Shown piece by piece: positions 25,928 to 31,950 of a stretch of 51,396 nt of DNA (positions are counted from its first letter, which is position 1; each line of letters opens with the position of its first letter). Source of the DNA: an uncultured Nostoc sp. (lineage in GTDB: Bacteria > Cyanobacteriota > Cyanobacteriia > Cyanobacteriales > Nostocaceae); assembly GCF_937863485.1 (NCBI RefSeq), contig NZ_CALMFY010000157.1:1-51396 (forward strand). The letters run 5' to 3'. The notes below the pieces were generated by a model that was not told the DNA's origin, searched no databases, and was given only the letters and a program-made list of their open reading frames with translations. Made by a program: the position numbers and the translations under genes.

Positions 25928-27325
25928 ATGTCACAAAAGAATGAAACCACAATTTTAGCCTTGGCTCTGTTGCTGACAGTTGGAATAGTTGGCAGTGGCG
26001 TGTGGTGGTTTACTAATGGCACTGGGTTCAAAATTGGTAATACCATCATTTCAAATCAAGAAACAGGCAGCAATCCATCCCTAGAAAACCGGATTAGTTT
26101 TGGGGAAAAAACTTTGACTCCAGGTGACATTTCTCCTGCAAAAAAAGAAGGAGTACAGGCGATCGCTGCTAAAAGTTATGATAAAGCGATCGCCAATTTC
26201 ACCGCTGCCCTAAAACTCAACCGTAACGATCCAGAAGCATTAATCTTTCTTAACAATGCCCGCATCGGTTCCAAGAGCTACACCATTGTGGCTTCTGTAC
26301 CATTCGGCACTGACCCCAATGCTTCCTTAGAAATTTTACGTGGCATCGCCCAAGCCCAAAATCAAATTAATCGCTCTGGAGGAGTCAAGGGAGTACCGTT
26401 GAAGGTAGGGATAGCTAACGATGACGACAAGCCAGAAATATCGAAGCAAATAGCTTCCAGCCTAGTCAGCAATTCAGAAGTATTAGGTGTAGTTGGGCCT
26501 AATACTAGTGATTCCACCTTAGCAGCAGGTACTATTTATAATTCTGGACAACTTGTAGCAATTTCCCCTACCAGCACATCTGTAAAAATTTCTAACTTTA
26601 GCCACTACGTTTTTCGCACGGTTCCCAGTGATTTTATGGCTGCTAGAAGTTTAGCTAACTATATGGTGAAAACCTTGCAGAAAAAAAATGCAGTGGTTTT
26701 CTTTAATTCTCAAAGTAACTATAGCCAGTCTTTAAAGTCTGAGTTTGTTTCATCTGTTTCCTTAGAGGGTGGACAAGTATCCAGCGAATTTGACTTATCC
26801 AAGGTGGATTTTAGCGCGGCTAAAAGCCTAGAACAAGCAACTAAGCAAGGTGCAGAAGTGTTGATGTTAGCAGCTAACACTGAAACTCTAGATAAAGGGC
26901 TGCAAGTAGTTCAGATTAACCAGAAACGGTTAACTCTGCTGGCGGGAGATGATGTTTACACCGTCAAAACTTTAGAAATTGGCAGAGAACAAGCTACGGG
27001 GATGGTACTGGCAGTTCCCTGGCATATTGATAGTGATCCTAAGTCAGATTTTCCCCAGAAATCACGGCAGTTATGGGGCGGTGATGTGAGTTGGCGAAGC
27101 GCCCTCAGCTATGATGCCACTGTAGCCCTGATTGAGGCATTAAAACGCAATCCCACACGATCAGGAGTCCAACAAGCACTCTTCTCCTCTGACTTTTCTG
27201 CCACTGGCGCTTCTGGTACAATTCGGTTTTTAGCATCAGGCGATCGCAATGCGCCAGTCCAACTTGTAAAAATTGTTCCTGGTTCTCGCTCTGGCACTGG
27301 TTATGACTTTGAACCAGTGCGATAA
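25928..27325 (+). CDS. Membrane-anchored Leu/Ile/Val-type binding protein with TPR-like segment
   Basis: About 466 residues from ATG 25928; a TTG at 25922 is in frame. The leader MSQKNETTILALALLLTVGIV matches the leaders of its two neighbours although the binding domain is of another family. Residues 75-105 (IAAKSYDKAIANFTAALKLNRNDPEA) form one TPR-like hairpin. From about 115 a type I periplasmic binding fold (Peripla_BP_6) follows: VASVPFGTDPNASLEILRGI, GVVGPNTSDSTLAAG, VAISPTSTSV and the FRTVPSD segment. Family members bind amino acids, but no permease is nearby. The shared leader suggests a common partner, perhaps the kinase. Confidence 0.85.
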   Translation: MSQKNETTILALALLLTVGIVGSGVWWFTNGTGFKIGNTIISNQETGSNPSLENRISFGEKTLTPGDISPAKKEGVQAIAAKSYDKAIANFTAALKLNRNDPEALIFLNNARIGSKSYTIVASVPFGTDPNASLEILRGIAQAQNQINRSGGVKGVPLKVGIANDDDKPEISKQIASSLVSNSEVLGVVGPNTSDSTLAAGTIYNSGQLVAISPTSTSVKISNFSHYVFRTVPSDFMAARSLANYMVKTLQKKNAVVFFNSQSNYSQSLKSEFVSSVSLEGGQVSSEFDLSKVDFSAAKSLEQATKQGAEVLMLAANTETLDKGLQVVQINQKRLTLLAGDDVYTVKTLEIGREQATGMVLAVPWHIDSDPKSDFPQKSRQLWGGDVSWRSALSYDATVALIEALKRNPTRSGVQQALFSSDFSATGASGTIRFLASGDRNAPVQLVKIVPGSRSGTGYDFEPVR

Positions 27326-27619
27326 GCAGCAATAAAAAATTAAAAATTAACCAATAGTTAACCTAAAAAAGCTCTCAAGATGAGAAATTAAGCTTTACGG
27401 GAAAAATTGTAGTGTCAACTAGCAATTTTTCCTCACCAGCAATTAAGCCTTGTAGAGAAGTAATAAATAATTCAAATAAAATACTTAGAACCTTAAAGTA
27501 GTCAGAAGTTAGGATTTATCATAATTCGTTAACAAAATGCCTGTCCTCCCAATACAATCTCAAGTAGCAAGCACCTATCAAGTCAAGCACTTATATTGAA
27601 TGGACGCGGGTAATTTAGT
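27326..27619. other. Spacer before the second PstS-like gene
   Basis: 294 bp, AT-rich, no gene. No Pho-box-like tandem CTTAACCT repeat is visible. The next gene may have its own promoter here. Confidence 0.4.
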
Positions 27620-28666
27620 ATGTCCCAAAAAAATGAAATACCTATTCTTGTTTTATCCATCCTAATCACGGTTGGGCTAATAGCTGGCGGTTTTTGGTGG
27701 TTCACCAGAAAGTCTGGTCTTGATCTAAATACAATTAATTCTGGTAGCACCAAAACGCCCCAAACTGCATCAGAACAACCTAGTGGCAAGACTTTCGCCT
27801 CAGTACAAGATGTTCCTACAGGATTATTCAATTACGGAGGCAGTACATCTTGGGCACCGATTCGACTGGTAGTTGATCCAGGAATTCAAGCGGCGCGACC
27901 AGAACTTCGGCTGCGCTATGTAGAACCCAGCAATGGATCTCCTGGTTCTGGTACTGGTATCCAGTCACTGATAGACGGTCAATTAGCTTTTGCCCAGTCC
28001 TCCCGACCAGTTCTAGATCAGGAGTTAAGCCGTGCCCAGCAGCGTGGGTTCACTTTGAAACAAATTCCTGTGGCAATTGATGGTTTGGCAGTCGCAGTTA
28101 ACCCTAACCTCAATATCCCAGGACTAACGATAGAACAGTTAAAGTCAATTTATACAGGCAAAATCAATAATTGGAGCCAGGTGGGCGGCCCCAATATCCC
28201 GATTAAGCCCTATTCTCGCCGCATTGTTGATGGCGGTACAGTCGAACTTTTTGTTCAAGACATCTTGGGTGGTCAAGCTTTCAGCTCCAATGTGGAATTT
28301 ATCTCCACAACCACCCAAGCCTTGCAAAAATTGGCTGGTAGTCCTGGCAGCATCTACTACGCTTCTGCCCCAGAAGTGATTCCTCAATGCTCAATCAAAG
28401 CCTTGCCGTTGGGGCGGACGCAAGGGCAATACATTGCTCCATACCAAGAACCTTCTGTCCTCCCGTCTGAATGTCCTGGTAAACGGAACAAATTGAACAC
28501 TGAGGCTTTCCAATCAGGAAAATACCCCATTACTCGCAATCTGTTTGTGGTGGTCAAACAGAATGGTCAAACTGAGCAGCAAGCAGGTGTCGCTTACGCC
28601 AACTTACTACTAACTGAGCAGGGACAGGAACTGATTAGCCAAGCTGGGTTTGTCAAAATTCGCTGA
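27620..28666 (+). CDS. Membrane-anchored PstS-like solute-binding protein 2
   Basis: 348 residues. The leader MSQKNEIPILVLSILITVGL is again a membrane anchor without lipobox. Landmarks match protein 1: NYGGSTSWAPIR, GSGTGIQSLIDGQLAFAQSSRP, IPVAIDGLAVAVNPNLNIPGL, IYTGKINNWSQVGGPNIP, DGGTVELFVQDIL, and near the end NTEAFQSGKYPITRNLFVVV. It is clearly a paralogue of the gene two places upstream, so the intervening Leu/Ile/Val-type gene was flanked by a duplication. Likely a periplasmic ligand sensor, phosphate or another oxyanion; the ligand is unknown. Confidence 0.88.
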   Translation: MSQKNEIPILVLSILITVGLIAGGFWWFTRKSGLDLNTINSGSTKTPQTASEQPSGKTFASVQDVPTGLFNYGGSTSWAPIRLVVDPGIQAARPELRLRYVEPSNGSPGSGTGIQSLIDGQLAFAQSSRPVLDQELSRAQQRGFTLKQIPVAIDGLAVAVNPNLNIPGLTIEQLKSIYTGKINNWSQVGGPNIPIKPYSRRIVDGGTVELFVQDILGGQAFSSNVEFISTTTQALQKLAGSPGSIYYASAPEVIPQCSIKALPLGRTQGQYIAPYQEPSVLPSECPGKRNKLNTEAFQSGKYPITRNLFVVVKQNGQTEQQAGVAYANLLLTEQGQELISQAGFVKIR

Positions 28667-28710
28667 CATGAGCGATCGCATCCGGCGGGGCGTAGCCCAG
28701 CGCACTCAGA

Positions 28711-28735
28711 CAGAGTGGCGGAAATCGCCGCTCTG
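28711..28735. terminator. Hairpin between convergent genes
   Basis: CAGAGTGGCG pairs with CGCCGCTCTG around GAAAT, a 10-bp stem with one G-T pair. It lies between the second PstS-like gene (plus) and the devH-like gene (minus) and could terminate both. No strong T-tract. Confidence 0.5.
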
Positions 28736-28744
28736 AACTGTGCT

Positions 28745-29515
28745 TTAACCAGCTCTATTAATCGATTCTGCTGGCAAGCAAATGAGATTATCCCCTTGGG
28801 TGAGGATTAAGCCGCGTTGACGCAGCTTACCCATTAAGCGGGTGACGGTGACACGAGTCGAACCAATCGCGCTCCCAATTTGGGCATGGGTGAGGGGGAA
28901 GGGCAGACAATAACCGCGAATCACATCAGGATCAGTGTCGCTCATTGCTGGCTCTCCATATTCCTCAATTAACAATGTGAGAAATCCTAAGAGGCGGTCA
29001 ATTGTGCGGCGTTGTCCCAGGGCACTCAGCCACAGCAGCTTACGCTGGTGCTGATACCTAAAGGCATCCATAACTTCGCGACGGAAGTGAGGCCAGTTGT
29101 CTAAGTCATGCCAGTACATCCATAGCACCGCAGTTTGGTCAACATGGGCATAAGCCTGGAGTGTGAATGGTGACTGGGCAACAATTTCAAATGGCTGTCC
29201 CGCTCCCACAAAACCCAAGAACGCTTCTTCTGGGGTTCTGTTGATTCGTCGAGACGTTAGCTGACTGGCAGTCGCACTCACTTGGGCGGTTCCTACCATG
29301 CGGATCGCACCCCTTTGCACCAAATATAGCAATCCAGGTCGGGCTGGAATGCGCTCATCTTTGCTAAAGGTACGGCAGCGGTAGTGTTCTTGAGCCCAGT
29401 CAAGAATTCGTTGCCAAGTTAAAAAAGGCCGTGATGCCTCAGAAAAGGAGGATGGAGATTGCATAGGTAACAAAGAGCGTTCGGCTGAAGACAAAGACGT
29501 CATAAAAAGGTGCAA
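28745..29515 (-). CDS. devH: CRP/FNR-family regulator, DevH-like
   Basis: Up to 256 residues. Alternative starts at 29503 and 29464 are possible because the first 17 residues look weak. An N-terminal cyclic-nucleotide-type barrel (LLYLVQRGAIRMVGTAQ, FLGFVGAGQPFEIV) lacks a clear cAMP-phosphate cassette. The C-terminal winged HTH is LTHAQIGSAIGSTRVTVTRLMGKLRQRGLI. It is not NtcA itself, whose helix sequence differs. In Anabaena the CRP-type gene devH, needed for the heterocyst glycolipid layer, lies near rbcR and ndhF, as I recall the 7120 gene order. That synteny and the NtcA-type site in front support DevH. Confidence 0.75.
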   Translation of the reverse strand: MHLFMTSLSSAERSLLPMQSPSSFSEASRPFLTWQRILDWAQEHYRCRTFSKDERIPARPGLLYLVQRGAIRMVGTAQVSATASQLTSRRINRTPEEAFLGFVGAGQPFEIVAQSPFTLQAYAHVDQTAVLWMYWHDLDNWPHFRREVMDAFRYQHQRKLLWLSALGQRRTIDRLLGFLTLLIEEYGEPAMSDTDPDVIRGYCLPFPLTHAQIGSAIGSTRVTVTRLMGKLRQRGLILTQGDNLICLPAESINRAG

Positions 29516-29626
29516 GGAGTGTCTTTGTGTTGGCGAGGCTTAACGCCTAACAGCGCCAGCCAATCCAAAGAATAGAAAGCAAATTACTCTCTACTCTTTT
29601 GTTATACTTCCTACTGTACAATGATG

Positions 29627-29640
29627 GTAGTAAAGGTTAC
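29627..29640 (-). promoter_or_regulatory. NtcA-type site upstream of the devH-like gene
   Basis: GTA-GTAAAGGT-TAC is an exact GTA-N8-TAC palindrome, the core NtcA consensus. Read toward devH, TATAAC follows 20 nt after the site, close to the usual spacing of an NtcA-activated -10 box. It lies 112 bp before the devH ATG and 114 bp before the divergent gene, so it could serve either one. Confidence 0.65.
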
Positions 29641-29753
29641 TTACTATTCATCGATTATTCATCAAATTTTATCCTCTTCTCATTTTTCTTCATCTAAATT
29701 ATATTTATCTCGCAAGATAGATGACAGAAAATCAGTAAATATATTTTACATGG

Positions 29754-30704
29754 GTGTTTAAACAAAACTACGTGCATTATAAATTACTAGTTAGGAAATA
29801 TACGTCAATTAAACAGCTATTATATAGTTACTTGGAAAAAGTAATAAGCATTAATACTTATAAAGTAGAAAATATATGCGTAAAAGACGAAAAAAATCAT
29901 CTATATAAAGATAGAGATGAAGGTAGAGTTTTATATATCTCAAGTGTGGCCCTGCGGCTATCAAAATCTCAGAATCGAAAAGCTATGGAGCTTGCCAGTG
30001 CGATCGCCTCTGATTTATCGAAGACTTGTGGCGACGTTTTTAGCGTCCAAATTGTTCCCCCTGGCTGGATACATTTTGAATTAACTCACTCTACCTTAGC
30101 GGCTTGGTTACAAAGTCTTGCTGTGGGGAGTTTAGAAGGAGAGGGGGAGCAGGGGACAATTAATGCCCAATACAACTCTTCTCTACGAGAGGCTGCGCCA
30201 AGGAGAGGCTGCGCCAACGACGCCGCTCAGTACAAGTGCCCAATGCCTAATTCATTGTTTGCTGTTCAGTATGCCCATGCACGTTGCTGTTCGCTAGTGC
30301 TGATGGCTCATCGAGAAGGATTGATTAAACTTAGAGAACCAGTTCCAAATACTAGTCCAGCTTTTTGGAGTGTTATCTTCCCTAACCCTTTACCTTGGCT
30401 CAATTGTGATAGAACATTGCGGCTAAATCACCCAGGTGAGCGTCGTCTAATTGCTGAGTTAGTGCAAGTGATAGATAACATCGAGTGCCCTGATGTTAGC
30501 GGTTCTGTGAAATGGGAAAAAGTAGCGCTGAATTTGAGCCAAGCTTTTGAAAACTTCTGGTCTAATTGCCGGATTTGGGGTGAGGTGAAAATTACCTCAC
30601 CAGAGCTAGCCCAAGCCAGACTTGGATTGCTTATGGCTACTCAGTCAGTATTAAGATATGTGCTAGAAGAAAACTTAGGTGTTTTTGCGCCCTTGGAATT
30701 ATAA
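29754..30704 (+). CDS. ArgRS-like protein with DALR domain but no catalytic core
   Basis: 316 residues from GTG 29754; the start is uncertain. Residues 15-125 resemble the N-terminal tRNA-binding domain of arginyl-tRNA synthetase (IKQLLYSYLEK, ALRLSKSQNRKAMELASAIAS, VPPGWIHFELT). Residues 165-316 resemble the DALR anticodon-binding domain (FAVQYAHARCCSLVLMA, NHPGERRLIAELVQVIDNI, LNLSQAFENFWSNCRIWGE, ARLGLLMATQSVLRYVLEENLGVFAP). The Rossmann catalytic domain with HIGH and KMSKS is absent, so it cannot charge tRNA. It may bind tRNA-Arg in a regulatory role (inference). Residues about 142-158 are encoded by an inserted repeat element. Confidence 0.8.
   Translation: MFKQNYVHYKLLVRKYTSIKQLLYSYLEKVISINTYKVENICVKDEKNHLYKDRDEGRVLYISSVALRLSKSQNRKAMELASAIASDLSKTCGDVFSVQIVPPGWIHFELTHSTLAAWLQSLAVGSLEGEGEQGTINAQYNSSLREAAPRRGCANDAAQYKCPMPNSLFAVQYAHARCCSLVLMAHREGLIKLREPVPNTSPAFWSVIFPNPLPWLNCDRTLRLNHPGERRLIAELVQVIDNIECPDVSGSVKWEKVALNLSQAFENFWSNCRIWGEVKITSPELAQARLGLLMATQSVLRYVLEENLGVFAPLEL
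30177..30229 (+). repeat. Repeat element inserted in frame in the DALR gene
   Basis: Two tandem copies of GAGAGGCTGCGCCAA lie here with CTCTACGAGAGGC at the left edge. The same module occurs in the spacer 34999-35062. It translates in frame as SLREAAPRRGCANDAA, which breaks the otherwise family-like sequence in the linker between the two domains. Confidence 0.7.
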
Positions 30705-30740
30705 ATCGGTAATGTCGCTTAGGTAGAAAATAAAAACTTT

Positions 30741-30746
30741 TATAAT
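30741..30746 (+). promoter_or_regulatory. Perfect -10 box in the spacer after the DALR gene
   Basis: TATAAT with no convincing -35 at 17 bp. If active on the plus strand it would start a short RNA near 30753 ending at the hairpin 30810-30850, about 95 nt. Confidence 0.3.
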
Positions 30747-30809
30747 AGCTATTGACTGAATGCATGACCTGGGCTACATTAGCAGGTGTGTGAGGAGCGA
30801 ACCAGCTAG

Positions 30810-30850
30810 GGCACCGAGACGAAACACGGCCAGTCGTCGGTGTCCTTTCT
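30810..30850 (+). terminator. Strong hairpin between convergent DALR and HAD genes
   Basis: GGGCACCGA-GAC pairs with GTC-G-TCGGTGTCC (one bulged G, one G-T pair), followed by TTTCTGATTT on the plus strand. It fits a terminator of the DALR gene or of a small RNA starting near 30753. Confidence 0.6.
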
Positions 30851-30888
30851 GATTTATATGGGTTAACTTTGAAAAAGTGCCCTGATGA

Positions 30889-31758
30889 TTACAGCAAAAA
30901 CTTTTCAATTGCTACTGCTGCTCCGTCTTCCTCTACGCTAGGAGCTACCCACTGAGCGATCGCTTGCACTCCTGCTGGTGCGTTGCCCATAGCTACACCA
31001 AGTCCAACATATTTCAGCATTTCCACATCATTGAAGTTATCCCCAATCGCCATAACGTTGGCTGTCTGTAATCCCAGCAATTCTTCGGCTAGGTAACGCA
31101 CAGCAGTTCCCTTATTCACAGAGGCGTTAGTTGCTTCAAAAAATGTAGCAACAGATGTTGTGAGATAAAGTTCAGCAGGTGTGTATTGGCGGCGCATATT
31201 CCCCAATAGCTGATCAATCACATCAGTGTCATCGCACAAAGCGAGAATTTTTGTTGGTTCATTCGTTAAGACTTGGCGCAAATCACCCACAGGAATCGGG
31301 GTAACACCAGAACGTTCTGCATAAATTTGGGTTTCTCTAGTTAACTCACGGACGTATAGCTGATCATTGATGTAAAAGTGGACAGATAGGAGCGATCGCA
31401 ACTCAGGCTGCTCAAAATAGTCGATTAGCTTGTGGGCGATTTCCCTGGAAACAGCCCAATGGCGATAAATTTTTTGGGTGATCGGGTCTTGAATCCAGGC
31501 TCCCTGATAGGCCATTAATGGTAGGGTAGAGCCAATGTCTTGGTGGAAGCGTAAGGCTGAACGATACATTCGACCTGTAGCGATCGCCACTTTAATTCCT
31601 CGGGCTTGGGCTGCAACAATCGCTTGCTTTACATCTGCACTGATGGCGTTAGAATGTCCAGCGATCGTGCCATCTACATCCAAAACTAGTAGTTTAATGT
31701 CTTTTGCAGCAGCCTGATTATCAGTAGATGCCAAATGTGTGGCAGATGCTTTGTGCAT
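30889..31758 (-). CDS. Cof-type HAD-IIB family hydrolase
   Basis: 289 residues. Motif I LLVLDVDGT (D27, D29), motif II in IKVAIATGRMY, and motif IV GDNFNDVEMLKYVGLGVAMGNAP are complete. The large cap between them (about 100-200) is of the C2B type. The invariant Lys sits in SVNKGTAVRYL. Such enzymes dephosphorylate sugar phosphates or cofactors in the cytosol; the substrate is not deducible. The first 20 residues are an unusual Ala-rich lead. Convergent with the DALR gene and divergent from polA. Confidence 0.88.
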   Translation of the reverse strand: MHKASATHLASTDNQAAAKDIKLLVLDVDGTIAGHSNAISADVKQAIVAAQARGIKVAIATGRMYRSALRFHQDIGSTLPLMAYQGAWIQDPITQKIYRHWAVSREIAHKLIDYFEQPELRSLLSVHFYINDQLYVRELTRETQIYAERSGVTPIPVGDLRQVLTNEPTKILALCDDTDVIDQLLGNMRRQYTPAELYLTTSVATFFEATNASVNKGTAVRYLAEELLGLQTANVMAIGDNFNDVEMLKYVGLGVAMGNAPAGVQAIAQWVAPSVEEDGAAVAIEKFLL

Positions 31759-31950
31759 AATTTCCTAGATTTTAAGTTCCAGTAAGAGGTTAACAGGCTC
31801 TAGAAACCAGTGGGGAGTACTAAAGCTGCAAATAACGTAGACATCAGTTTGTCTTAAATTATGTACAGGAGCAATTGGTAGGCAAAAACTAACTCAACGA
31901 GCATCTGAAATTGCTAACTATCTGACAAAGCTTCTGGCTAAAATAGGGCT

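Noticed and set aside
24786..28666. Standard Pst phosphate transporter operon
   Set aside because: No pstC, pstA, pstB or phoU, no Pho-box-like repeats, and the binding proteins are membrane anchored.
30781..30800. CTCCTCACAC on the minus strand, one base off the Yfr1 core motif
   Set aside because: Yfr1 needs a terminator after the motif; the minus strand has no T-tract there, and the gene context is not that known for Yfr1.
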